A stretch of 64,000 bases of DNA from Peribacillus sp044761985 (GTDB lineage: Bacteria; Bacillota; Bacilli; Bacillales; DSM-1321): contig NZ_JBIWDK010000009.1 in the NCBI RefSeq assembly GCF_044761985.1, positions 62,001-126,000 of the forward strand. Direction: 5' to 3'. Shown piece by piece: positions 41,842-49,530 of the stretch (positions are counted from its first letter, which is position 1; every line of letters begins with the position of its first letter). A program made the position numbers and the translations under genes. The notes under the pieces were generated by a model. That model did no database searches, was not told where the DNA came from, and saw only the letters and a program-made list of their open reading frames with translations.

Positions 41842-42005
41842 TGAGAAGGTTTTCCTGGGCTCGTAAAACTTCTGTCTTGAAATTTATTTCACTTTCTCCC
41901 AAAATGGTAGTATGATAAGTTTCAGGAAGTAAGCGAGAAGCTTAGGTATAGGTTTTCTTCATAGAGAATATCATCATGAAATGAAAGAAAAATGAGGCGA
42001 GATTT

Positions 42006-42809
42006 TTGAAACAACCAATTGGAATTATTGATTCGGGTGTCGGTGGCTTGACTGTGGCTAAAGAAGTCATGCGCCAGTTACCGAATGAAAATATAATATA
42101 CTTAGGCGATACGGCCAGATGCCCGTATGGACCAAGGTCAAAAAAGGATGTCAAAAACTTCACATGGCAGATGACCCGGTTCCTGATGAAACAGGATATC
42201 AAAATGCTAATTATAGCCTGTAATACAGCAACTGCAGCAGTGCTGGATGAAATCAGGGCGATTCTTCCGATTCCTGTACTCGGTGTCATCCTTCCAGGGG
42301 CAAGGGCAGCTTTAAAGGTTTCTAATTCCCTACATATTGGCGTGATTGGTACAGAGGGAACGGTGAAGAGCAAAGCCTATGACGATGCACTCGTTTCCAT
42401 AAACTCGGGTGTGGAAGTGGATAGTTTAGCCTGTCCGAAATTTGTCCCAATTGTGGAAAGCGGAGAGTTTCAGGGGGAAATCGTCGAAAGGGTCGTGGCG
42501 CAAACGTTGAAGCCGTTAAAGAAAATCAACATTGATACGCTCATTCTCGGTTGTACCCACTATCCTCACTTAGGACCCGTGATTTCGAAGTTCATGGGGG
42601 ATAAGGTACAAGTCATTTCCTCTGGGGAAGAGACGGCCCGTGAAGCGAGTGTCATTTTGGATTACTACCGACTAAGCAATAGAAGCAAAAGGGTTCCTGT
42701 GCACCGTTTCTATACAACGGGTTCTAAAGATATATTTGGTGCAATCGCATCGAGTTGGCTCGGCATAGAAATTGATACGATAGAGACCATCAAGATCGAC
42801 CATCTATAA
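42006..42809 (+). CDS. racE: RacE/MurI, glutamate racemase
   Basis: The 267-residue cofactor-independent racemase makes D-glutamate for peptidoglycan. Active-site segments are IGIIDSGVGGLTVAKE, CNTATAAVLDE (first catalytic Cys near residue 74) and LGCTHYPHL (second near 185). It starts at TTG 42006 after GAGGCGAG. It is followed by its own terminator. Confidence 0.96.
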   Translation: MKQPIGIIDSGVGGLTVAKEVMRQLPNENIIYLGDTARCPYGPRSKKDVKNFTWQMTRFLMKQDIKMLIIACNTATAAVLDEIRAILPIPVLGVILPGARAALKVSNSLHIGVIGTEGTVKSKAYDDALVSINSGVEVDSLACPKFVPIVESGEFQGEIVERVVAQTLKPLKKINIDTLILGCTHYPHLGPVISKFMGDKVQVISSGEETAREASVILDYYRLSNRSKRVPVHRFYTTGSKDIFGAIASSWLGIEIDTIETIKIDHL

Positions 42810-42833
42810 GACTTCCATATGGAGGTCTTTTTG
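42808..42833 (+). terminator. Intrinsic terminator of racE
   Basis: AAGACTTCCATATGGAGGTCTT forms a short stem overlapping the racE stop, followed by a T run. Confidence 0.78.
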
Positions 42834-42888
42834 GTTTGGATGAATGGGCGGGTGGCGGTAGTTGCCTAAAGAGAAAGGAAAATAATTG

Positions 42889-42916
42889 GTCTATTTTTGC
42901 CTAGGGCTCGTATAAA
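42889..42916 (+). promoter_or_regulatory. Weak candidate sigma-E promoter of gerM
   Basis: GTCTATT, 13 bases, CGTATAAA partly resembles the sigma-E boxes and sits 31 bases before the start codon. B. subtilis gerM is sporulation-specific, which is the main reason for listing it. Confidence 0.3.
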
Positions 42917-42947
42917 TAGGAGTACAAACTGTCCTAGGAGTGATTTT

Positions 42948-44018
42948 ATGTCCAATAAATCAAAAGTAACAGCAGCAGTGACAATCCTGGCTTCTTCTCT
43001 TTTTCTTTCTGGCTGTGGCTTGTTCGGAGCGGGCGAGAAAACGGAAATCGATCCCCCTAAGGATGTTTCTTTAGTGGAGGATGAATCTTCATTGGAAGAG
43101 CCGAAAGGGGAGCAACAGCCTGTAGATGAAGGAGAAAAGGCGTCAACTGAAAGTACAGTTAAGACCGAGCTTTATTTAATTGATAAAAGTGGATATGTAG
43201 TTCCGCAAACAATGGAGCTTCCTAAATCTGAAGCGGTCGCAAAACAGGCATTGGACTATTTAGTGAATAATGGACCTGTCACAGATAAGCTGCCAAATGG
43301 GTTCCGCGCAGTGATTCCGGCAGATACGTCGATAAGTGTAAACATAAAGGAAGGTGTGGCTGTTGCCGATTTTTCACCAGAGTTTAAAAACTATCAAAAG
43401 GAGGATGAACTCAAGATCCTGCAAGCCATCACCTGGACTCTGACCCAATTTGATTCGGTCGATAAAATCCAATTGAGGATCAATGGGGAAGATATATCGG
43501 AAATGCCGGTAAATGGTACGCCGATCGATGATAATATCTCCCGTGCTTCAGGAATCAATGTCGATGCAAGTGATGTGGTCGATATCTCTAACTCGAAAGC
43601 TGTCACGGTCTATTACATCGGTGGGGACGAGGAGTATTCTTATTATGTACCAGTGACACGCAGGGTCAGTGAAACGGAGTCGGATAACGTGACAGCGGCC
43701 ATTCAGGAATTAACGAAGGGGCCGGCAGGTTCTAACTTGCAAACAAGCTTCATGAGTGACGTAGCGTTGCTTGATCAGCCTAAGGTTGCGGATGGTAAGG
43801 TCGTCCTGAACTTCAATGAAAATATACTTGGAAGCTTCAAGGAGAAAAAGGTTTCCCAGGATGTACTTGATGCCCTGGTTTTATCACTAACGGAGCAAAA
43901 AGGAATTGAAAGCGTGGAAGTTCATGTTAAGGGGAGTGCAGACCTTCTAAATGAAGAAGGTAAGCCATTATCGGAACCAGTAATCCGTCCTGAAAAGGTG
44001 AACACAGGTAGTTTTTAA
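42948..44018 (+). CDS. gerM: GerM, sporulation and germination lipoprotein
   Basis: The 356-residue lipoprotein has a signal ending SLFLSGCGLF with the lipidated Cys at residue 23. An acidic linker (about 30-75) precedes two tandem GerMN domains (about 80-205 and 225-345) that share the pattern LYLIDKSGYVVPQTMELPKS versus VYYIGGDEEYSYYVPVTRRV. In Bacillus GerM is required for sporulation and germination. CTAGGAG supports the ATG at 42948 over an upstream in-frame start. In B. subtilis rph follows; here it does not. Confidence 0.93.
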   Translation: MSNKSKVTAAVTILASSLFLSGCGLFGAGEKTEIDPPKDVSLVEDESSLEEPKGEQQPVDEGEKASTESTVKTELYLIDKSGYVVPQTMELPKSEAVAKQALDYLVNNGPVTDKLPNGFRAVIPADTSISVNIKEGVAVADFSPEFKNYQKEDELKILQAITWTLTQFDSVDKIQLRINGEDISEMPVNGTPIDDNISRASGINVDASDVVDISNSKAVTVYYIGGDEEYSYYVPVTRRVSETESDNVTAAIQELTKGPAGSNLQTSFMSDVALLDQPKVADGKVVLNFNENILGSFKEKKVSQDVLDALVLSLTEQKGIESVEVHVKGSADLLNEEGKPLSEPVIRPEKVNTGSF

Positions 44019-44045
44019 AGAAACGAGTTGATACCTATAAAAAAT

Positions 44046-44081
44046 GGAGGCAGGCTTTCAGCTGCCTCTTATTCTATTTTT
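44046..44081 (+). terminator. Intrinsic terminator of gerM
   Basis: GAGGCAG and CTGCCTC arms around an 8-base loop are followed by TTATTCTATTTTT. Confidence 0.78.
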
Positions 44082-44150
44082 CAAAATAGAGAGGATTTAT
44101 TTCTAAAAAGTAACCTCATAAGTTTCCGGATTATTGAAGAAGCTGAATTT

Positions 44151-44381
44151 ATGATAAAATTAACTTATCAAATAAAGTTCGATCTTCCTTGTGGTCATCA
44201 AGCTGTCCCGACAGGAAGCGGAGAACGAAGTGAACTACGAGTGAGGAACATACTTAATATTTACATAAGACAAGCACCCAATTTACTTGTTCGAACGATG
44301 AATAAGTCCATATCGTATTCGGAAGTCAAAGGGGCAAGAGGGAACTCAGTGAAGATAAACGAAAAGGATGAGATGAATTGA
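44151..44381 (+). CDS. Doubtful 76-residue ORF overlapping the ysnA start
   Basis: A frame from ATG 44151 (opening MIKLTYQIKFDLPCGHQAVP) ends in a TGA whose last base is the A of the ysnA ATG, a layout typical of translationally coupled genes. I recognise no family, and it has no similarity to RNase PH, the gene expected here. The Shine-Dalgarno is poor. A possible promoter (TTGAAG at 44134, TAAAAT at 44155) would start transcription inside it, which argues against it. It otherwise fills the 362-base gerM-ysnA gap. Confidence 0.22.
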   Translation: MIKLTYQIKFDLPCGHQAVPTGSGERSELRVRNILNIYIRQAPNLLVRTMNKSISYSEVKGARGNSVKINEKDEMN

Positions 44382-44992
44382 TGAAAACAGTGATTATTGC
44401 GACGAAGAATAAAGGAAAGGCCAACGAATTCAAGAACATGTTTGCGGCAAAAGGTTATGAAGTCAAGACTCTCCTCGACCTGCCGGATGCACCGGATGTC
44501 GAGGAAACTGGAACGACGTTCGAAGAGAATGCAATTCTTAAAGCGGAAGCGATTGCCCATAAGGTAGGCCACTTTGTCCTCGCAGACGACTCGGGGCTGA
44601 TCGTAGATGCGTTAGACGGCCGACCTGGCGTATATTCTGCCCGTTATGCCGGTGAAGATAAGGTTGATGAAGCGAACACGGAAAAAGTATTGAGGGAACT
44701 AGAGGGTGTACCAGAGGAGGAAAGAACGGCTAGGTTCTATTGCGCATTGGCATTGGCCTCTCCCAATCAAGAAACGATAACGGTTTCAGGTACGATGGAA
44801 GGTTTCATTACGAAGCAACCGATAGGAACCAATGGATTTGGCTATGACCCAATCTTTTTTGTGAAAGAACAGGGCAAAACAAATGCTGAATTGACAAAAG
44901 AAGAAAAAAATAATATCAGTCACCGTGCAAACGCATTGAAAGCGTTGGATGAGAAATTGGAAGAATTCCTTAAACGGGAAGAAGGAATGTGA
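44381..44992 (+). CDS. ysnA: YsnA/RdgB, non-canonical purine NTP pyrophosphatase
   Basis: The 203-residue Ham1/RdgB-family enzyme hydrolyses dITP and XTP to keep them out of DNA and RNA. Motifs are IIATKNKGKANEFKNMF, ETGTTFEENAILKA, ADDSGLIVDALDGRPGVYSA, FGYDPIF and the C-terminal SHRANALKAL. ATG 44381 (one codon after an in-frame TTG) has AAGGATGAG before it. ysnB follows with almost no gap. Confidence 0.95.
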   Translation: MKTVIIATKNKGKANEFKNMFAAKGYEVKTLLDLPDAPDVEETGTTFEENAILKAEAIAHKVGHFVLADDSGLIVDALDGRPGVYSARYAGEDKVDEANTEKVLRELEGVPEEERTARFYCALALASPNQETITVSGTMEGFITKQPIGTNGFGYDPIFFVKEQGKTNAELTKEEKNNISHRANALKALDEKLEEFLKREEGM

Positions 44993-44994
44993 TC

Positions 44995-45507
44995 ATGAAG
45001 GTCCTGATAATGAGTGATAGCCACGGGCTTACTCATGAAATAAGCATGATCACCGCTCGTCATAAACAAGAAGTCACAGCGATGATACATTGTGGAGATT
45101 CGGAACTTGAAAGCAAGGATCCACTTTTGAGAGGGTATTTAGCGGTACGTGGGAACTGTGACCATGATCATGCCTTTCCTAACGATCTCATTCAAGACAT
45201 TGCTGGCAAACGCTTCTTCATTACCCATGGACATCTGTATAATATTAAGATGACACTGATGAACTTATCATATAAAAGTGAAGAATCCGGTGCTGATATC
45301 GTTTGTTTTGGGCATTCTCACGCAGCGGGATCTGAACGTATCGATGGAAGGTTATTCATCAATCCTGGCAGTATTCGCCAGCCTCGGGGGCGAAAAGAAA
45401 AAACGTATGTAATTTTGTCTATTGAAGAAAACGTACTTGAAATCACGTATTACGATCTTGAAGGAAACACGGTCGAGGAACTAAATAAAGCTTATAAAAC
45501 CAACTGA
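44995..45507 (+). CDS. ysnB: YsnB, MJ0936/YfcE-type metallophosphoesterase
   Basis: The 170-residue calcineurin-like phosphoesterase has metal-binding motifs LIMSDSHG, HCGDSE, GNCDHD, THGHLY and FGHSHAAG in order. The physiological substrate is unknown. AGAAGGA in the ysnA end is spaced for ATG 44995; a GTG at 44989 is too close. After the stop an ACAGGAAGC/GCTTCCTGT hairpin (45523-45547) lacks a T-tract. Confidence 0.9.
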   Translation: MKVLIMSDSHGLTHEISMITARHKQEVTAMIHCGDSELESKDPLLRGYLAVRGNCDHDHAFPNDLIQDIAGKRFFITHGHLYNIKMTLMNLSYKSEESGADIVCFGHSHAAGSERIDGRLFINPGSIRQPRGRKEKTYVILSIEENVLEITYYDLEGNTVEELNKAYKTN

Positions 45508-45571
45508 CTTAAGGTATAATGAACAGGAAGCATTCTGTGCTTCCTGTCTGCAAAAAAAATTATTAAAACCA

Positions 45572-45600
45572 TTGACTTTCTTTTAATATGCTAATATAAT
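45572..45600 (+). promoter_or_regulatory. Sigma-A promoter of the first tRNA-Arg gene
   Basis: TTGACT, 17 bases, TATAAT, 68 bases before the tRNA. Confidence 0.88.
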
Positions 45601-45668
45601 AAGAATTGTCCTAAGGGATCTTAAGTAAGGTTAATACATAAGTGTTACCGCAACTTATATCATAAAAT

Positions 45669-45742
<74 letters not shown>

Positions 45743-45747
45743 CTACC

Positions 45748-45784
45748 AAACAGTCAAATCCTTTTAGGGTTTGGCTGTTTTTTT
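45748..45784 (+). terminator. Terminator of tRNA-Arg copy 1
   Basis: AAACAGTCAAATCC and GGGTTTGGCTGTTT pair imperfectly and are followed by T. Confidence 0.85.
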
Positions 45785-45820
45785 ATTGAATATAAATCTT
45801 CTGGTGAAAATAAAAAAATG

Positions 45821-45849
45821 TTGACTTTTCTATTATATTTCACTATAAT
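45821..45849 (+). promoter_or_regulatory. Sigma-A promoter of the second tRNA-Arg gene
   Basis: TTGACT, 17 bases, TATAAT, at nearly the same distance from the tRNA (49 bases) as in copy 1 but with diverged spacer sequence. Confidence 0.88.
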
Positions 45850-45898
45850 AAGAGTTGTCTTAAATGACCAAGAATTTTCATACATAGTGTTACACAAT

Positions 45899-45972
<74 letters not shown>

Positions 45973-45977
45973 CTATC

Positions 45978-46018
45978 AAAAACAGCCAAGGCCTTTTATA
46001 GGGTTTGGCTGTTTTTTC
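45978..46018 (+). terminator. Terminator of tRNA-Arg copy 2
   Basis: AAAACAGCCAA and TTGGCTGTTTT form an 11-bp outer stem with T run. It is a diverged copy of the first terminator. The following 46019-46270 shows nothing I can name. Confidence 0.88.
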
Positions 46019-46270
46019 GTTATATAAAGGTTTGTCATGGCATTTTATAATGATATGTTTGTTTCCCCTATCATTATTCCCATAGGATTCAAGAGGGGAA
46101 CATTTCACTAGAGGATATGGATGAAGAATACTGTTGATCATGGAGACAATGATTTGAGGCCATAGATCTATTGCCTTTTAGTTTCTTTTCTAACTTGTTT
46201 ATATTTCTATTTTTAGAGAAGGTGGATTCTCTTTTATGTCGAACTGTATAAGAATAAGGGAGATGTTTAG

Positions 46271-46471
46271 ATGAATAAAGATAGCTTATTTAAATTCATT
46301 CAAACTTCCACGCGAGGGAATTTCTTTTCAGTAGAGATAGCCCAAGATGGAACCAAAGTAGTTCAAATGGCCAAGGAGTTAGAACAAGAAGGCAGAATCA
46401 AACTAAGAGAGTGTAAGTCGCAAAATCAAGGCGTTTACCTTGAAGGCATCCTTAAATTCATTCCTAGTTAA
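46271..46471 (+). CDS. Small hypothetical protein, 66 residues
   Basis: A short soluble protein opening NKDSLFKFIQTSTRGNFFSV. Its middle (VVQMAKELEQEGRIKLRECK) looks like a helix-turn-helix/winged-helix fragment, as in small DNA-binding proteins, but I cannot name a family. AAGGGAGATG precedes the ATG, and a strong terminator follows, so it is probably a real monocistronic gene. Confidence 0.65.
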   Translation: MNKDSLFKFIQTSTRGNFFSVEIAQDGTKVVQMAKELEQEGRIKLRECKSQNQGVYLEGILKFIPS

Positions 46472-46496
46472 TACCATCGGTTCAGTTAGGAAGAGG

Positions 46497-46528
46497 AAAA
46501 AAGCATCCAACGAGTTGGATGCTTTTTT
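46497..46528 (+). terminator. Intrinsic terminator, bidirectional
   Basis: AAGCATCCAA and TTGGATGCTT pair around a 4-base loop with A and T runs on the two flanks. It can also close the convergent minus-strand gene. Confidence 0.9.
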
Positions 46529-46543
46529 CTGTGTCTGATTCAT

Positions 46544-46807
46544 TCAATTCTTATTTAACGTTTCGCGGTTTTTATTGATGATTTCACGGTTTTTGATTAT
46601 GGCGGTATTTATTTCTTCAAGCGGTGTTCGGATGACATCTTGTTCATTTTCAAATGGTGTGAGATTAGATTGATCTTTCAATAATATATCAATGGTATCG
46701 CGTAACTGAAGCATTGATATATTGAATTTTTCCGAAACGCCTTGTAGGGCTTTATGTATTTCAGGGTTCTGGATAGAAGAAACAACCTTTCCGGAATCAG
46801 AGTTCAA
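46544..46807 (-). CDS. Small hypothetical helical protein, 87 residues
   Basis: I do not recognise it. AGAGGAGG (46813-46820) is placed for a TTG at 46807, giving a soluble product opening NSDSGKVVSSIQNPEIHKAL. The predicted helices end in a repeated Asn/Lys/Glu tail (INKNRETLNKN). The frame is open to 46978, but that extension contains the Shine-Dalgarno and a hydrophobic stretch without its own site. The 315 bases between this start and the next gene contain a TATAAT at 47078-47083 that may serve the next gene. Confidence 0.55.
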   Translation of the reverse strand: MNSDSGKVVSSIQNPEIHKALQGVSEKFNISMLQLRDTIDILLKDQSNLTPFENEQDVIRTPLEEINTAIIKNREIINKNRETLNKN

Positions 46808-47122
46808 TAATATATCCTCCTCTAAAGCTTGATGTGAATATACATAGCTTATTATTGAGATATGGTAATTATACATGGAAGACATGTTTTTTTCATGGGG
46901 AATTAAACTCAATTTGGATTTCATGCAGAATAAAATATTATAGGAGGATATTATTAGACCAGCTGCTAATTTCATCAAGAGGGTGTGAAAGGGATGAGAT
47001 CCTCTCTTGAGTGAGTAACGGGAAGGCGTCGCTATATAGATCTGATTTCGATAATGGTAAATAAAGTAAATTAAAAGTATAATGAAAAAGTGAGTTTGTG
47101 TTTTGATGAAGGAGGCGTAGCG

Positions 47123-47401
47123 ATGGAAAAGGATGAAAGCTATTTGAAAGCAAAAAAAAGGGTGGAGAAATTAAAGGGTTTTTATATCCATTTAATCGTT
47201 TACATCTTGGTGAATCTTTTGCTTATAATGATAAACTTATTGACCGACGCTAGTTATTTGTGGTTTCTCTATCCCCTTGGCGGCTGGGGAATCGGAATCC
47301 TTATACATGGTTTAACAACGTTTGCGAGCGGGAACTTCGGGTCGCAATGGGAAGAAAGAAAAATTAAAGAATATATGAAAAAAGATAATAAGGACCTTTA
47401 A
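47123..47401 (+). CDS. 2TM-domain membrane protein
   Basis: The 92-residue protein has a basic amphipathic start (YLKAKKRVEKLKGFYIHL), two transmembrane helices (about 21-41 and 47-68) joined by a short loop, and a basic tail with SQWEERKIKEYM. This is the bacterial 2TM domain, often found beside or fused to histidine kinases; no kinase is present here. AAGGAGGCG supports ATG 47123. Confidence 0.78.
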   Translation: MEKDESYLKAKKRVEKLKGFYIHLIVYILVNLLLIMINLLTDASYLWFLYPLGGWGIGILIHGLTTFASGNFGSQWEERKIKEYMKKDNKDL

Positions 47402-47565
47402 TAAATACTTGTAACTAAGGAGGCTATATTGGCTTCTTTATTTAATTTGGCTCGATAATAAAAGTTGAAACTTTGACTTTATCAAGATTTTGGACCATTT
47501 GTCTTTTGAATATAGTAAAATGGAGGCTAAGAGCTTAATAAATAATCATTTTATAGGAGTTGCTC

Positions 47566-47745
47566 ATGAAACAGTTTGGTTGGTTTGTAACGGGAATCGG
47601 GGTTTTGATCGCATTGTTTGCCCTGCTTTATCCCTTGAATGTTATCAGTAAAACAGTTTGCATATATTTACTGCTCGGAGGATCGGGTCTTATGTTCGTT
47701 GGATCTATGTTTAGGGCCTTTTCCCTTCTTAAGAGAAGCGAATAA
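47566..47745 (+). CDS. Small two-helix membrane protein, 59 residues
   Basis: KQFGWFVTGIGVLIALFALL and TVCIYLLLGGSGLMFVGSMF form two transmembrane segments with a short basic tail. No family recognised. TAGGAG supports ATG 47566 rather than a TTG two codons upstream. Codirectional with its neighbours, but gaps over 100 bases suggest separate transcription. Confidence 0.6.
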   Translation: MKQFGWFVTGIGVLIALFALLYPLNVISKTVCIYLLLGGSGLMFVGSMFRAFSLLKRSE

Positions 47746-47852
47746 TGACCGGTTGGGTTGATATAGTAGGGTGACTCTATGTACAATTGAGGAGTCTCCT
47801 AAATATCAGCCTTTTTTTAGGGGAGATTTTTGAAAAAATAAGGTGATGAAAA

Positions 47853-48212
47853 ATGGACAAGAACCAATTGAAATATGCACAACAGCATTTGGCCAATGAA
47901 CGAACTTTTTTGGCGTGGATCCGAACTGTGATTGCAATTGTGGGGGTGGGTTTTCTAACAACAAGTTTGCATTTTACGATAGGTGTGTACCGAGATGCCC
48001 GAATCGATTTGATCAGTATCGTGCTTGGGATGTTCACCTGCTTTTTGGGTCTAGTGATCACCATATTGGCAACGGTGAGTTATCTTCAGAAGAAGAAGCA
48101 AATTAATGAGGAGACCTTCAAGCCTTCCTCGGCCCAAGTCATTCTCATTGCGGTCTTTATGCTCATCTTGCTATTGATGGTCATTTTATATTTTCTTTTT
48201 ATCAAACTATAA
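47853..48212 (+). CDS. YidH-type DUF202 membrane protein
   Basis: The 119-residue protein has three transmembrane helices (about 22-45, 53-78 and 95-118). The DUF202 signature LANERTFLAWIRTVIAIVGV covers residues 13-32. Function unknown; sometimes linked to membrane stress. AAGGTGAT precedes the ATG. Confidence 0.85.
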   Translation: MDKNQLKYAQQHLANERTFLAWIRTVIAIVGVGFLTTSLHFTIGVYRDARIDLISIVLGMFTCFLGLVITILATVSYLQKKKQINEETFKPSSAQVILIAVFMLILLLMVILYFLFIKL

Positions 48213-48454
48213 CCATTTGTCCTATTTGTTAGGGCTTTTTTTTATGGGGTGTTGCTGGTTATTTTCTTTACGTGATAACGGAAGTTGGCTAAATAAAAGA
48301 AATAAGAAAACTTTTTTCTGTTTACAATCCTCTAGTATAGGTTAGAAGTAAGGGGAGGGCTCACTCAGATTTATAAAGTCTATGTGAATTCCAATTATTT
48401 GTTTAGTAACCAGATTATGATATATGATAAGGGGTATAAAAGGAGGTCATCAAG

Positions 48455-48730
48455 ATGGTAGATATCCAAAAAGGTGAAGGGTCATTTTTTGTCAAGGACT
48501 CTGGTGAAAAGCTAGCTGAAATTACGTTCTTTAAATCAGGTGATCACGAAATCACGGTGGATCATACGGTTGTATCCGACAAACTACGCGGACAGAAGGT
48601 TGGGAATGCGCTTGTTGAAAAAGTGATTGAACTAGCGCGTAATGAAAATCTTAAAATCGTTCCGGAATGTACATTCGTTCAAAAGCAATTTGAAAAAAAT
48701 GAAGCATATGAAGATGTATTGGCTAAGTAA
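48455..48730 (+). CDS. Small GNAT-like N-acetyltransferase (YjdJ/Acetyltransf_CG type)
   Basis: The 91-residue single domain has VDHTVVSDKLRGQKVGNALV near residue 34 as the shortened acetyl-CoA loop and IVPECTFVQKQFEKN near the end, as in the GCN5-related small family. Substrate unknown. A strong AAAGGAGGTCAT precedes the ATG. It is followed by the perfect hairpin at 48739. Confidence 0.8.
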   Translation: MVDIQKGEGSFFVKDSGEKLAEITFFKSGDHEITVDHTVVSDKLRGQKVGNALVEKVIELARNENLKIVPECTFVQKQFEKNEAYEDVLAK

Positions 48731-48738
48731 CGATATAG

Positions 48739-48792
48739 GGCTGGACTCTAGGAAAAGGAATGGATTACCATTCCTTTTCCTAGAGTCCAGCC
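48739..48792. terminator. Perfect 25-bp hairpin after the small GNAT gene
   Basis: The arms 48739-48763 and 48768-48792 are exact reverse complements around the loop ATTA, beginning GGCTGGACTC. TTTTCCC follows. It is placed as a terminator, but the stem is much longer than usual. The rest of 48793-49055 is AT-rich with no gene I can support. Confidence 0.7.
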
Positions 48793-49055
48793 TTTTCCCT
48801 TTGTTTTTTATAAAGTGTCTGGGGGAGGGTGCCAAGGGGACACCGCTTCTTGTAATTACCAATAAAATGCAGAAACACCCTTTCAAAATAAACATCGGTT
48901 GCAGGCAAATTGGATGTTTGGTATGAATATGGAATGCATTATGCTTTAGTTTGTATTTTTTTTCATTATTTTCAAACTAAAAAAATATTTTTTTAAAATG
49001 TGAAAATAGGATAATGGTAGGGATGAAAGCGCATACAATAAAACTTATAATTTAG

Positions 49056-49070
49056 AATTGTCTAAAAATT
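49056..49070. promoter_or_regulatory. Candidate CodY box before the ilv-leu promoter
   Basis: AATTGTCTAAAAATT matches the CodY motif AATTTTCWGAAAATT at 13 of 15 positions, 14 bases before the -35 box. CodY represses ilv-leu in B. subtilis. Confidence 0.5.
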
Positions 49071-49083
49071 CATTAAATACCTG

Positions 49084-49112
49084 TTGACTACACTCCAAAA
49101 TGCGAGTAAGAT
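49084..49112 (+). promoter_or_regulatory. Sigma-A promoter of the ilv-leu operon
   Basis: TTGACT, 17 bases, TAAGAT, with start point expected near 49119. Confidence 0.8.
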
Positions 49113-49118
49113 AATCTC

Positions 49119-49465
49119 AAATACAAGACATCAAACATTAGCGTTTCAAAAAAATATGAATAATGAGAAAACATTGAAAAGGATAAGTAGTCTTTTTTCA
49201 AGACATTCACAGAGAGCCGGGTTGCTGAGAACCGGTATTGTCCCAAAAGATGAACTCACCTTGGAGTTTCAGCTTGAACGTTATACTAGTAGGGCTGAAC
49301 GGGTGCGTACCAGTACCCGTTACCAAAACAGAGAATAGTTGTATACTATTCAAAGTGCGCATGGAAGTTCATGCGAAAAAGGGTGGTACCGTGGAGCGGC
49401 TGATTAAGTCTTTTCACCCCTTTAACTTGCTAAGTGCAAGTACATTTGGGGTGAAAAGGCTTTTT
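49119..49465 (+). promoter_or_regulatory. T-box leader controlling ilv-leu (tRNA-Leu)
   Basis: T-box AAGGGTGGTACCGTGGAG lies at about 49379-49396. The terminator AGTCTTTTCACCCC/GGGGTGAAAAGGCT (49407-49460) ends in a T run. In stem I, GAA-CTC-ACC places the Leu codon CTC at 49255-49257 as specifier, the same codon as in B. subtilis. Uncharged tRNA-Leu should permit readthrough into ilvB. Confidence 0.94.
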
Positions 49466-49530
49466 TGTATGCCTAAAAATCCGAATATTTTGAATTTAAT
49501 CGAGTGAGAAAGCGGAGGAGGTCTTTACGA

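Noticed and set aside
45523..45547. ACAGGAAGC/GCTTCCTGT hairpin after ysnB as a terminator
   Set aside because: It is followed by an A run, not T, on the plus strand, and the minus strand has no gene to terminate there; kept only as a note under ysnB.
46808..46978. N-terminal extension of the minus-strand hypothetical gene to 144 residues
   Set aside because: The strong AGAGGAGG at 46813-46820 lies inside the extension and is spaced for TTG 46807.
48632..48926. ORFs of 87 and 94 codons on both strands around the 25-bp hairpin
   Set aside because: Both read through the perfect palindrome (hence sharing the segment LDSRKRNG), overlap the GNAT gene, and lack Shine-Dalgarno sequences.
49084..49507. 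Two overlapping plus-strand ORFs of 84 and 89 codons before ilvB
   Set aside because: They lie wholly inside the T-box leader, have no ribosome binding sites, and the second reads through the terminator stem.
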